From assembly GCF_963082655.1 (NCBI RefSeq), contig NC_081552.1, positions 682,001 to 746,000 on the forward strand: a DNA stretch of 64,000 bases. Reading direction: 5' to 3'. The notes under the pieces are model-generated. The model was not told the origin of the DNA, did no database searches, and saw nothing but the letters and a program-made list of their open reading frames with translations. Shown piece by piece: positions 1 to 11,182 of this stretch; within the stretch, counting starts at the first letter, position 1; every line of letters starts with the position of its first letter. Origin of the DNA: Stomoxys calcitrans. Its lineage: Eukaryota > Arthropoda > Insecta > Diptera > Muscidae. The position numbers and the translations under genes are program-made.

Positions 1-420
1 TACAACATATACTACTAAGAAGCTCTTCCCAGTTCTTCTGGTCGGGCTTAACGTAAGATTTTATAGCCGCTAGCATTGATCTGTTGACTCTCTCTAATGC
101 GTTGGATTGGGGTGCGTGGACAGCGGTGTATGTATGTTGAATCCCATAACGTTTTAGCACATCCAGATGTATTTCGAAAGATTCCGATATGACCAGAAAA
201 TCGTCAAGATAGACGAAGACTTCCGCCCTGAGCTCCGGAGGTATCACTTTATCCATTAGGTGAGATATAGACTGCGGGGCATTGTATAGCCCAAATGGCA
301 TTACCTTAAAGTGACACAGCGGCCTCCCAGGTCTAAAGGAATCTGCCAAAAGGCATCCTTCTACATAGTATGCCGTCAATCTGAGACAAGGGATACGCAT
401 CTCCTACAGTTACAGAGTTT
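1..420 (-). mobile_element. Ty3/gypsy pol relic (RT joined directly to integrase)
   Basis: Read on the minus strand, about 405 down to 150 encodes reverse-transcriptase sequence: a DAYPLSQIDGIL-like block, then FKVMPFGLYNAPQS, then FVYLDDFLV, which is the catalytic Y-x-D-D box. Around position 150 it passes abruptly into integrase-like sequence (HAPQSNALERVN, then a KNWEELL stretch) that continues to the window edge. RNase H and most of integrase are missing between them, so this is an internally deleted, inactive copy. It probably belongs to the same element as the gag relic at 1276-2870, which lies upstream on the same strand. The family call rests on the motifs; the clade is not determined. 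Confidence 0.75.
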
Positions 421-1275
421 AACTTTCTACTTTGACGAAGCAGCCAGCAGTTTGGACTGTTGATTTCAATCTTCTGAAGGGTTGTTTAAAATATAAAAAC
501 TTCTTAACTGCCCCAGCGCTTCGCTTGTATCGAGAAGTCCCAACTTTTGAACTACAAATAAAGCAACCTCCGCATAAGGTCTAACGTCTGAAGGGTTATC
601 TAGAATGGAACAAATAATTTTACGGCTCAAGCTCCGTACATTCTTTCAAAAAGGCGAAATGCGTTGACTTCTTACCGCACTCCTTATTAAAAATCCTAGC
701 GCGAGCAATATCATACTCCATCACACGTACATGGAGAGGCTTAAAATAGAAAGGTTTTCTACTGCAAACATTATGGCATACGTTATCGATTAATTCTATT
801 CGAAACTTCGAATAGCAATGTGCGAGTTTTGTCCTGCAACAATTTACCTATCATAAATAACAAATTTTTTTCAAGGAAAAGGTTCTGACTTTATCCAATT
901 TTACTTTGGCTCTTGTTCTCCTTGTGCCTGCCCGAAAAAAAACAAATATCAAACAAGCACCGTTGGCTGTGCTAGAGGTGACGTAATAATCCACATATGT
1001 TTGCCCTCTTTCACACAAAAAAAACGTATAGTGTAAAAAAAACAGTTACATATTGTTTAAAACGTTTTTTATTTATTATTTTAATAGTAATAACTTTTTT
1101 TAACAATCACCATTTGCTTTGTTTAACTTTGAGATGGTAAAATATGCTCGGCGAGATCGATAACTTTTTGACAAATTACGATCGTAAGCCATGATCTAAT
1201 TTGTACTTACGGAACGGAATTAATCTTCGAATAAAAAACCGCTTGGTGGTATTGGTGCATTCGATCTGGAGTTTT
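421..1275. other. degenerate spacer, no gene
   Basis: I see no coding region. The left half may be decayed pol sequence of the flanking gypsy relic. About 840-1140 is AT-rich with A and T runs. Confidence 0.5.
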
Positions 1276-2870
1276 TCAATTGCACTTAGGGCAATTGGGT
1301 TTATATGTGTCAGCTGCACCACAGCACCACATAACAAAAAATGGTGGGATCAGAAACGCAATCTGAAAAACGATTTTCTTCCAGTTCCAACACACTAAAG
1401 TAAGGGCTGATATTTCATCGGAAGATATCTTTTGGATATCGTGAATTACGTTCTCATCTATTTCTATCTCCGAATTTCTCTTGCCCACTGGGGAAGGTCT
1501 AGACAATGCAACTCCATGCCTACGTCGCACATACTGCATGAAAAATTCACGCCGTCTGCAGGTGTCTCGTAAAAATTGCAAGGATCTAAATTCTATATTT
1601 AGAATCTCGTGCTGTATTTCAGGGAGAAGATTTCTTCGAAGCATTTCAACCAAAACGCTATCCGAAAGAGTGGTTTGAAGAAAACTATCAAATGATTCGT
1701 TTGGCTTCTGGTTCCTTTCCCTAATCAATTCACGTATGTCAATGTCTATGCGAGAATCCTAGTATTACTCTCTCAGAGACCTACACATATCGTTCCAACG
1801 AATGGATCTCACAGAGCGATGATAGCGCCAAAACCAATCATTCGCCTTCCCGTCAAACAGGGAACTGGCATTACCACATAAAATATCAAAGTTTCCCTGT
1901 AGTGTCTGTGCTGTTGAGGCCTCCACCCTATATATGAAATTATCAACCGTTTGGCTTCTGGTTCCTTTCCCTAATCAATTCACGTATGTCAATGTCTGTG
2001 CGAGAATCCTAGTATTACTCTCTCAGAGCCCTACACATATCATTCCAACGAATGGATCTCACAGAGCGATGATAGCGCCAAAACCAATCAGTCGCCTTCC
2101 AGTCAAACAGGGAACTGGCATTACCACATAAAATATCAAAGTTTCCCTGTAGTGTCTGTGCTGTGGAGGCCTCCACCCTATATATGAAATTATCAACCGA
2201 TAATCCGTTCTGGCCGCCAATACATTTTAATTTCCTATTGGGAGCTACATTGTCTTGTTCAGGGTGAGGGGTTATATCAAACAATTCTCTAAATGTGGGA
2301 CCTTCTTCAGCTGGAAATGTCTGCATCTGTTGAGATGGATTGCTAGACGAATTATTTGCCATCAGCCTGGACATACTTGCAGCAATATTAGTTTCAATAA
2401 GTTGGGTCATTTGCGAGGTAAGTGTAGAGACGAATTGGGGCTGTTGTGCGGAAAGTATGTTCGTAACTAATTCCTGAATCCTATCAGCAGATACCGTATC
2501 TGGGCTCGGTGCAGTCCTAGAGGCATTGGCAGCAGTCTCAGCAGCCCTAACATTCCCAGATGTATGCGCAGCATTTGCTGCTTCGACTGAGATCTCCTCA
2601 TAACCTGAGAAGTATCTAAGGACTGAGCCTCAGCTCCAATTATCGCGTTGCAAATAGGACAAAAGGATCTGGTTTTAATACAAACATCACCAAAACAAGC
2701 TTTATGAAAGATGTGATTACAAGCTGTTCTCCGTAATTGTGTTTTCGAGGATATAGACTCACCACTCGCATTGCACTCGGTCACCTCCAGCAGTGGCAGT
2801 CTGGTCATAAACGTTAGTAGTCACTCTATGTAAATCACAAACTAAACAAGAAGTAATTCAAATATCAAAA
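1276..2870 (-). mobile_element. Ty3/gypsy-like gag relic with RING-type zinc region
   Basis: Three minus-strand open segments make up one broken gag. The first (about 2808-2600) carries a RING-like cysteine/histidine pattern: an early Cys, then ACNHIFHKACF, then FCPICNAII. The second (2410-2015) holds a gag segment (DNFIYRVE, ATDWFWRYH, RWNDMCRALRE). The third (1728-1276) continues it (RNLLPEIQHEIL, RRREFFMQYVRR) and ends near YKPNCPKCN, the start of a possible zinc knuckle. A 250-bp tandem duplication breaks the frame at 1701-2200. RING-bearing gag proteins are my recollection of fly elements, so that family comparison needs a search. Confidence 0.65.
1701..2200. repeat. 250-bp direct tandem duplication inside gag
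   Basis: Two nearly identical units abut at about 1701-1950 and 1951-2200. Both start TTGGCTTCTGGTTCC and end TATGAAATTATCAACC. They differ at only a few positions. The period is 250 bp, which is not a multiple of three, so the duplication shifts the gag frame. Confidence 0.9.
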
Positions 2871-2928
2871 GCGTAGTAAGACCAATTGATAAATAAGTAT
2901 GACGCCTGAGTTCGAGGTACATCAGAAA

Positions 2929-3223
2929 ATCTATGGTTTTACCCTCCTAATGCTGGCGACATTAGTGAAGTACTTTGCAATGTAAAAACTTCTCCCCCAA
3001 GAGGTGTCGCTCTGCGGCACGCCGTTCGGACTCGGCTATAAGAAGGAGGTCCATCATCTTTGAGCTTAAAATTGAATCGGACAGCACTCATTTATTTATG
3101 AGAAGATTGTTTTATACATATATACATATGATGGACCTCCTTCTTATAGCCGAGTCCGAACGGCGTGCCGCAGAGCGACACCTCTTGGGGGAGAAGTTTT
3201 TACATTGCAAAGTACTTCACTAA
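2929..3223. repeat. perfect 96-bp inverted repeat made of SINE 3' sequence
   Basis: The arms 2962-3057 and 3128-3223 are exact reverse complements over 96 bp, separated by 70 bp. Sequence from about 2929 through the left arm matches the body of the tRNA-derived SINE at 40490-40714 (CTCCTAATGCTGGCGACAT, GGTGTCGCTCTGCGGCACG). It therefore looks like two head-to-head SINE fragments. An AT dinucleotide run (3224-3258) follows. Confidence 0.9.
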
Positions 3224-6159
3224 ATATATATATATATTTATTTATATATATATATATTGTCAAGCTAAAAGGGGGAAAAACTACATTTTGCTAGCCAAAA
3301 TTAATATGAAGTGATTTGTTTAAAGAAGTTTACTTGTCCATTAACGCTTTTCAAGATCAAAATATTTATACATTTATATTTAATTTGTAATATTATTACT
3401 ACAAGCTTTATAAAACACTAATTTTGTTTGAAACAGAAACAAAGCAAAAAATAATATTTTTAACCAAATGGTTGTAATATCTGTTTGATTCTATAGCATT
3501 CAGGTGACTTCCAACTCAGAGAAAACACAGACCTCTAAGAAAAACACATATTTGAAAAAAAAGGGAGAAAGACATTACCACAAGACGGAATGGAAGCAAA
3601 ACTTGCTTCTGTGGTCGGGGCCAGTTTCCGCCACCAGAATCTGCATTCCAATCAGAGTAAGAACGAAATTAGTAACATCTAAGAAGAGACTGAAGGGAGA
3701 GACTGATCCCCCGAAAATCGGTTTTGAAGAAATGACAAAAAATAATCGTGACCCTTCAAAATTCCAGACCATCGAAAGGAATTCTCTAAAAAAATCTAAT
3801 AGAGGTTAAAATCAAAGAGAAAAAAGTTGGAAAAAGTGGTTTAGGAACCGAATCAAAAATAATTTATAATGTAGCATACAATGGTCTAGTTTGGAAGAAG
3901 ATGGAATTAAGAGCATTTGGTAGAAGTTGGAGCACGTCAGCAATCGGCCTTATCACTCGTCGTATTGAGGTGGACTCATAACTTGTATGCCATTTCTTCA
4001 GTTACACAAAATTACTTTACTCTCGTGCTCTAGTCAAAAGAAAAACGAAATATATAGCAAATAGATAGGGGGTTATTTTGAGGCCTAGTACAATGTTAGA
4101 CAGCTATGTCCGCAATGCCCACCCATCCAGATCACAGCTTTTTGCATTCGTAAGCTCATTCTGTTGTGATCCCTACTCCCAAAGTAGCTCGTCTACCCTA
4201 TTGTACCATTCAACCATAAAAACTGTTCACTCGAAGCGAGACATTATCATATTATTATTTAACAAATTCGTCGTTTCCTTAAAATAGTTACTGGCTAATT
4301 TCATTTACAAATCTTAAAATAGAAGGGTAATTCAATATAATTTTCAAATAAAAATGACCGAAACATGCTGCAACTAAGTAACGACATTGGTTATTAATTA
4401 GCTAAGGGCTTATACTAATATATGTGATATTCATGTGATCTATGTACACGATATTCAATTAAATGCATTATTGAAATACATTAGAGTGACAAACGAAATC
4501 GAAAAAAAAACATTAGAGATACATATGTTGATAACTTCTGCTTTGAGATTGCAGACAGAGAGTATCAAAACAGAGCCAACATCATAAAAATCAAATTTGA
4601 ATGTAAACCAAGAGAGAGAACAAAAAGAAGTAAACTCTCCACTTACTCAGTTTGATTGCTCCCATGACGAAAGGCTCATCGAAGAGAATAGCTGGAAAGT
4701 GCAGGCGGAAAAGAGATTGATGGTAGCTTCATTGGCTTGGCTGTTGGTATATTCTCTCATGAACAATGTTGCTTAGCACTGGGCAACAAATATATCTGCA
4801 ACACACTCATCATTAATCGCTTATAGCTAGAACGCTTGTTTGCAATGATCCATCACCATTTAGCTAAGCACACAACCCACTATTTCTGTTTTGCACGATG
4901 TTTGTATGTTATGATTATGTATGTTCAGATGATTGTTTACCAGTTGTGTGTTTAACTACGCAGATGGCCATCAAATGTATAAAATGACCGAGAAATACCA
5001 CTTTTACATATAGAAAACTTCATAATGGCAACCAAAAACTTTTATTGGCAAAACAATTGTTCAAAAAAGAAGGAAATTTAACATTTAGCTGATGTATAAC
5101 CAAATACAAATTATGGAACTGCCAAATCATTGCAGGCACCACTTTACATTTAGGAGAGCATTACCAGACCTTTATGTCATGTCTACATTGAATCGTTTTG
5201 CTTATATAGTTTTGAAAAGCTACCGTTCACACTAGTTGAGATGTTTTGGAAATTGCATTCTTCATCCCTACAACACAAATGTTATAATACAATATTGTTA
5301 AGATTTATTGTCTTACTTCTGCTGCAAAATGTTGGTTGTTTTACAATTTTTTTAAGAAAAAAATTTGATTTTTATTATTTGACATTATTCAGGGCTGTGT
5401 TTATTTGACACAATTTAGGCATTTAATGGGCTCTCATGCGTTGAATAACTCATTCTTATTGCAAATGAGTCATTTTTCCCTTATAAATTAGAAAGAAAAA
5501 CAATTAGTTTTCAGAGCATTTTAAAGGGACCACGTGTCGTTTGCTCAAAACAGCTTTGGTCTGAACAAAGTATTACATAGTCTTCTATCACGTGCGTAAG
5601 TGCTTGTGGGTAAACGTCGCCATGTGCGTTCTTGCGTTGAATTACATACCATGGCCCTTTTGCTGTATACGAATTTCTAAAAATCAGCTTATTAATGTTG
5701 TTTTCAACGTTAATTTCAATAAACATTTTCAACGTTTTTTAAAATGAATTTAATAAAAATAATTCATCAATTTTATAGACTACAAAACCATTTTATTGCT
5801 TAATTGTGCCCGCCAGATGCGTGCTTGCGTTTGGAGTGTAACCAAATATAATTTTTTGACAACCACACGTGGTACAAGAGGTAATGTCAACAACAACAAC
5901 AACAACAAAAAATCCACCCCCAACCAAATGCCGTAAATTGAAATGTCAAAGTGGTTTTAGAAATAAACCTTGTTTTACAACTTATAGTCTGTAGATTTTT
6001 GTCAAATGTTTTTTATATATGTATTTTTATCATTGTAATACTGTTTTGGTGCTTATGTGTTGTTTTGTTGCTTATGGTAGAGAACAATGTTCTCATATAC
6101 CAGGGCATTTGACATTTACATTTATTGTTAAATCAAAACAAAAATAACAACCAAATATT
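3224..6159. other. gene-poor AT-rich spacer
   Basis: No convincing gene. A plus-strand open frame at 3504-3809 is lysine-rich and unrecognised. A minus-strand frame at 5511-5732 is also unrecognised. A CAA microsatellite lies near 5888-5910. I see no splice-linked homology. Confidence 0.5.
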
Positions 6160-6375
6160 ATATGGTGCAATCCGCCATGTTGTCATCTAGCTGATCGACG
6201 TTTTGGCAAACACACACACAAAGAAATTTGTGTGCGTGTGTGTATACATGAGCAGAGAAAATGCGAGAGAGAAGATATCAAAAGAGAGAATGCAAACGAA
6301 AATCCGTCATCTTAATACTGTTAAACTTGGCCGGCTGTTAGCAGCTGTTCACGTGAGACCACCTTTTTAAATCCG
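6160..6375 (+). repeat. dispersed repeat, family M (copy 1)
   Basis: About 215 bp, running from GCAATCCGCCATGTTGTCAT to GTGAGACCACCTTTTTAAAT. It contains GATCGACGTTTTGGCAAACA and a CA/TG-rich middle. Related copies lie at 46130-46350 (+), 50360-50523 (-), 51590-51720 (+) and 51905-52025 (+). It ends about 195 bp upstream of the start codon of the next gene. No protein is encoded, so it is probably a non-autonomous element. Confidence 0.8.
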
Positions 6376-6568
6376 CCTTGACAACCATGCAAGCTCATAC
6401 ACACGTGAGAGCCCATATAACCCACTTTTACCATACGCGCTGCGTAATGCATCGGGCACATTCGTTACCGCTATGTCAAATTGCAACCGCTGTGCGTTAA
6501 AATTTAGCGTCGTAACATGTTGTTTATATTTCTTCCTTGCTTCATGTACCAAATATACAATAGAAGAC

Positions 6569-6998
6569 ATGTCGACTCCTAGGAAAAAAGGTTATAGTTA
6601 CAATTCACCGTATTCCAAACCCGTGCAGCAGCAATATGCATCACAAAGTGATGAGTTTATTTCACTTGAGATGGGCGGAAAGGCAAGGAAGAGCGATGGG
6701 AATATAAATCAGAGATGGACCAACTCAAATTTTTTTGGTAGTCAGCAGAAACATTGGCGTACCCCTCGCAAGAATGATGGTGATGCACAAAAAAATAAAG
6801 TAAGGATAAAACCTGAACAAAAAACAATTAATTCATATACGTTTTCCATAGAATGAATTCTCTGGAAACATTTCATTATACATACATCCATCAATGACGG
6901 AAGATCCATGGCTTGATTTGATGAAACGTATAGAATCGATTGAAAAAAGCCAAATTTCAATGGAAACCGAAACGGAAAATGTCGGCGAGATTGATTAA
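6569..6998 (+). CDS. MPLKIP: MPLKIP/TTDN1-like small protein (two exons)
   Basis: Exon 1 is 6569-6799 and exon 2 is 6852-6998, giving 125 aa. The 52-bp intron has donor AAA|GTAAGG and acceptor CATAG|AAT, phase 0. The N-terminal part is basic and low in complexity, rich in Ser, Tyr, Asn, Gln and Lys. The second exon carries YIHPSMTEDPWLDL, which matches the conserved C-terminal signature (Y-x-x-P-S-M-x-E-D-P-W) of MPLKIP/TTDN1. In vertebrates that small nuclear protein is linked to PLK1 and non-photosensitive trichothiodystrophy; the role here is inferred. An in-frame upstream start at 6473 would add 32 residues. I prefer 6569 because the short form begins at the basic region. If exon 2 is not spliced on, the frame stops after SFSIE-like intron sequence. 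Confidence 0.65.
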
Positions 6999-7129
6999 GA
7001 CAAAGGTTAAAAAAGGTAACATCTTCTAATTCGATATGTATTTTAATCTTATACTAAAAAGGCGTAAGAAAATTTTAAGCACTCGCTTGCCTGTAAAAAA
7101 TGATCAAAACCTCCTTTTTTTAAATGAAA

Positions 7130-7135
7130 AATAAA
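7130..7135 (+). promoter_or_regulatory. AATAAA polyadenylation signal of the MPLKIP-like gene
   Basis: Canonical hexamer 132 bp after the stop codon, on the sense strand. Confidence 0.5.
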
Positions 7136-7148
7136 TGCAACATGACAA

Positions 7149-7154
7149 TTTAAT
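7149..7154 (-). promoter_or_regulatory. ATTAAA polyadenylation signal candidate of REXO4
   Basis: Variant hexamer on the minus strand about 95 bp past the REXO4 stop. The two convergent genes probably overlap in their 3' UTRs here. Confidence 0.35.
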
Positions 7155-7249
7155 TGTAAACAATTATAGAAAATGATGACATGAGGATATGTCCACCTTA
7201 CTACAACAAAATTCATAAGGTCGACGTCATTTAAGAGGGGGTAGTTATT

Positions 7250-8209
7250 TCACAGTTTTCTATGCTGATGCTTCTTCAAATACTTTTCCCATTCGCTGCT
7301 TAATCGATTGTATATATTCATTGCAGCACGAGCGTCTTCTACAGAGTTGTGCTCTCCCGTTTGTATCTCTTGTCCCAAGATAACCAAAGTAAGCCGCTTA
7401 AGACTAGGTGTACGTCCATTTGCAACTAAGCGGCAAAGAGGTTTATATCTGGCTGTATCGCGAATGTTTGAATAAGGATGTTTTATATGTAAAACTGCCA
7501 AGTCGTTTCGTATAGCATGGCCAACTAGTATTTTTCCTGTTGAAAATAATTGGAAAAACGTAAGGGAATTTAAACATGCATAATGGACGCACCACTTACC
7601 TTGTAGAAGTTGTATAACTTCTTCTTGCACTTGTCTAAAGTCTTCTCCGTTTTCAATATCGTGAGACCGAATCCCAGAAACACTCGTACGATAATCCGTA
7701 ACAGATTCTCTTGGCTTGACAAATTTGTCAATTAGGACTTCTCCTCGTTTGTTTACTATTGACACTCTGGCTAACATATCTTCCTGTCCGTTCAAACCAA
7801 TTCCAACCATTTCGCAATCCATAGCCACGTACTTGTTGAGCTGATTTGCTTTCCGTTTTTGACGAAGACGGGCAGCTTTGGACAAGGTGGGAGCTGAAGT
7901 ACTCACTTGCTGTTTCTCTTCATTAACAGCATCATCTCCATTCGTATCTTCGTTTATTGTATCAGGATTTAAATTTTTTTGTAATTGGGTTTCCCAATTT
8001 TGACCCGCATTTTTGCGATTTACTGCTGTATGCAAAGCGCCGCTAGTAGGAGAAAGAAGCTTCATTGACTCCATTGATGTATTCAGATTTTCATTTGACC
8101 CCACAACGTTTGCCAAAATAAAACTCGCGTTTGTTTTTGCGGGTACCGTATGTCTCTTACGTCTCTTCTTTTTCTTTTTCGATTCTGTACAATCCGTATT
8201 TTCAGACAT
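7250..8209 (-). CDS. REXO4: REXO4-type RNA exonuclease (DEDDh family)
   Basis: Exon 1 is 8209-7600 and exon 2 is 7536-7250, giving 298 aa. The 63-bp intron (7599-7537) has donor CAAG|GTAAGT and acceptor CAACAG|G. The N-terminus is strongly basic (KKKKKRRKRH), as expected for a nucleolar protein. The exonuclease domain starts at VAMDCEMVGI, which holds the first Asp and Glu. It continues with FVKPRESVTDYRTSVSG, ILVGHAIRNDLAVL and GEHNSVEDARAAM, whose His and Asp complete the DEDDh set. Order and spacing match the REX4/ISG20L2 group, which trims structured RNA and acts in rRNA processing in yeast; that role is by family. The intron keeps the frame open (21 codons), so an unspliced reading looks like one 319-aa ORF. 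It is convergent with the MPLKIP-like gene, with 251 bp between stops. Confidence 0.93.
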   Translation of the reverse strand: MSENTDCTESKKKKKRRKRHTVPAKTNASFILANVVGSNENLNTSMESMKLLSPTSGALHTAVNRKNAGQNWETQLQKNLNPDTINEDTNGDDAVNEEKQQVSTSAPTLSKAARLRQKRKANQLNKYVAMDCEMVGIGLNGQEDMLARVSIVNKRGEVLIDKFVKPRESVTDYRTSVSGIRSHDIENGEDFRQVQEEVIQLLQGKWCVHYACLNSLTFFQLFSTGKILVGHAIRNDLAVLHIKHPYSNIRDTARYKPLCRLVANGRTPSLKRLTLVILGQEIQTGEHNSVEDARAAMNIYNRLSSEWEKYLKKHQHRKL

Positions 8210-8219
8210 TGGAAAATAA

Positions 8220-9229
8220 TTTTGTTGTATGTATATATGCTTTCGTAATTTACAATAAAATTAATTTTAAATATTGTTTTGATGGCTGTAAAAGCAACGT
8301 GACATAAATATGTTGACATTTAAAGACATTATTTGAACATGCCAGTTATTGCTTTTGTATAACAAACGTTAGTACAATACGTATTGACGTTTTGCTGCAG
8401 GTTTATAAAATATAAGCACGTTTATACTGCTCATGAAACACGTCATGGTACAAGAACTTAAGGGTATGATCATGCGAACAGCTGAGTACAATTTCTTTAA
8501 TTTGACAAATTTCCTAATGTTAAACATTGATGTGTGTGCTTTCATGTGTATGTGTGTTGTTTACATGAAAAGAAAATAATTGAAAGACGAAATATTTATT
8601 GTATTTTTTTATTCAGATTTGGTTTTTGCAAATTAAATAGTTTCGAGACATTGAAAAGAGGCAAATTTATAGAAAGTGAAGTCATTAGCCTAACAACAAG
8701 GAAATCAACTATACATTCCTGTGGAAATGGTCGCACAAAATTCTTGGTACTTCTTAATTGATATTCCAGTTTTTATTTGCATTATCATGTGTAGCAGCCA
8801 CAAGTTCGAACGATTTTTCGTTATAAACGTGTAAATTATAAATTCAAACGATAAAAATGTGAAAAATAAACTGATGCAATCTCCTATGGTGAGATGTAAA
8901 AATGACGTATCATGATATAATTACCAAGTGTGTACCGTAAACAACTGAGTAAAATTTTTTGTCCGCAAAGTGCACTATCTTTCAATGAGTTTTGGTTGTG
9001 TGTGTATTATAGTTAAGAACCATAACACATACAAGCAAAGAAAAAATGGCGCAAACTATTTAGTAACATACTAAAAATCAGAATTGCACTAATCACTGAT
9101 TTTGACTAGTAGTACACTCAATATTTTGTTTTTGGGCAACTGCCACTACCTGAAAATGAATATATCTTGGTTGTTATTTACTCTGGTGAGAAAAAAAATT
9201 ATTTTGCTGCGCCAATCGACCATTTTTTC
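8220..9229. other. intergenic, no gene seen
   Basis: AT-rich sequence upstream of REXO4. It should contain that gene's promoter, but I cannot point to a convincing core element. The plus-strand frame at 8534-8761 shows no homology I recognise. Confidence 0.5.
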
Positions 9230-9780
9230 TAATACTGACAAATGTTGACGTTTGTCAAAACTCAAAAGTAAACAAGATGTGCGCGCCGCAAAATAATACA
9301 GGAAAAAGCCAGAAAATAATAATTATTTGCGTAATGATTATTTTTTAAAAATATTTTCCATTAGGTCAGGTTAGTAGAAAAATTACTTAACGGCGGCGAA
9401 CATTTCAATAAACTACAAACACAAAATTGTATTTTGCCCATTATTGTTAAATAACAACCTTTTAGAATCCCGTTGCCAATGATAATAAACAATAATTTTA
9501 CTTGTTTTATGCCAAATAAAGGCTGGTACTACGTTTATTTTGGTGAAAATATTTCGAAAAATCGTTCTATTATTGGTTTGACAAGGTTACCACATTTGAT
9601 TTTGTTGGCCAAAATGTTGCCAACGAATTTGTCAGCTGCTTACATGTATGTATACACAAAAATATGTGTGGATCTTACTGAAACTCATGCATGTTTTTGT
9701 AATTTTATCCAAAACACACCTCTCCGAAATTAATAAATAAAGAAACACACAACTATTTTAAAAGAAACGGATACAGCTTT
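9230..9780 (+). repeat. family D non-autonomous element, copy 1 (partial)
   Basis: The blocks shared with 48520-49856 are GAAAAAGCCAGAAAATAATA (about 9302), CAATAAACTACAAACACAAA (about 9408), CGTTGCCAATGATAATAAAC (about 9471) and AAGGCTGGTACTACG (about 9519). The last motif is also present inverted at 49442-49456. No transposase is seen. Confidence 0.75.
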
Positions 9781-10787
9781 TATTTGTAACAATAATAAGA
9801 TTTTGTAGAATTTTCACTGGTATAAGTTAAAAAAGCACAACTTTCCAAAAGCCTTTGCCAGCATCTCCCACTTGTACCAAAGTAATGTTGTTGTAATTGA
9901 ATGTCAAAAAGCACAACACGTTCTTTCACAATCGTTATTACGTGGTATAGGTTTATTGCAATAGCTTGTTATGACAGAAATATTTATTTTTTTATTTCAG
10001 AAGTATATTTATATACAAATACTTTCTTAATTATGCATCCACAAATACTTATTTTTTTCCACCCGAGTATGTACATGTAAGCAAGATCACACCTCACTAG
10101 CAAACACTTAGTTACAATTAGAAATTTCGCGATCGCGTTTATTTTAGATAAGAAAACGACTTCCTGTACAGCGAATGTTGTTGTGATCTTTTTGGGTGTC
10201 GTGAAATATAAATTTTCCCTAGATAAAAAAACAAGTTATAGCGAAATGAACACTTCTCATTAATATTTTTCGCTTATTTTTTTTATATGAAGTTTCACTG
10301 CACAAACCGAATATAATACCAACCTTAAGGCTGGTACTACGTTTTTTTTTTGGGGAAAAATTTCCCTAAATTGTTCTTTCGGTAGTTTGCCAAGGTTACC
10401 ACATTTGATTTTTTTTGGGTTTCTTTGGCCAAAATGTTGCCATTTAGATACAAAAATTCATACGGCACCAACCAATTTATCAGCTGCTTACATACATGTT
10501 TACATTCAAATGTGTGAGTTTGGACCGCACTCAAATTCATATATGTTGTTGCAATTTCAATTAAAAACCTCGCCTTCGTAATTAATAAATAATGAAACAC
10601 AAAACTTTTTAAAAAGAAACGGATTCTGATTTTATTTCTAAAAATAACTAGATTTTGTGGTATTTTTGTTATTATAAGTTAAATAAACACAAATTTCCAA
10701 AAGCCGTTGCCAGCATCTTCCACTTGTATTAAAAATAATGTTGTTGAATAGCAAGACCAACAGCACAACACTTTCACAATCTTTATT

Positions 10788-10883
10788 CAATCCCATGGCA
10801 GCCGGTTGTTCGTACCGGATTGACCCGATGGATTCCATCACAGGCAAGGACTGCCACCTCAGTGTACAACACTGCTACAACAA
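10788..10883 (+). mobile_element. 96-bp SINE-like element with 11-bp target-site duplication
   Basis: It starts CAATCCCATGGCAGCCGGTT and ends CACTGCTACAACAA. It is flanked by CAATCTTTATT at 10777-10787 and again at 10884-10894. The internal sequence matches the first about 75 bp of LINE-B at 50524-50600, and the tail matches the LINE-B 3' end. Related copies lie at 34040-34141 (-) and 63876-63963 (-). Confidence 0.88.
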
Positions 10884-10957
10884 CAATCTTTATTATTCCG
10901 TACAATAATTTGTTATGAAAGATACATTAATTTTTTTTTTATTTTAGAAATATATTT

Positions 10958-11182
10958 TTTTTTTTTTTTTTTTTTTTTGGACTTTAATCGAAATGGCAGA
11001 GTACGACTCTATATGCCAGGTTGTACTTCCGAAGTTGGTGTCCCCACCAACTGTAAATTAAAACACGTGTATTAAAAATACAGAATTAAAACCAATGTAC
11101 AGTTATAACTGTACTGTGTATAACGATGACTAAGCATCGAATCCCGAAGCGTCCGCTTCAGACGAATTCTAAATGCAAAGTG
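10958..11182 (-). mobile_element. retroposed sequence with poly(A) tail and 13-bp target-site duplication
   Basis: TAGAAATATATTT flanks the insert at 10945-10957 and 11183-11195. The insert begins on the plus strand with a run of more than 20 T, which is a poly(A) tail on the minus strand, preceded by ATTAAAGTCC. About 200 bp precede the tail. They include the 18-bp palindrome GTACAGTTATAACTGTAC (11097-11114). The source may be a SINE, a truncated LINE or the 3' end of a gene transcript; I cannot tell which. Confidence 0.85.

Noticed and set aside
3504..3809. 101-aa lysine-rich ORF as a host gene
   Set aside because: No domain, no splice link and composition that follows the AT-rich DNA.
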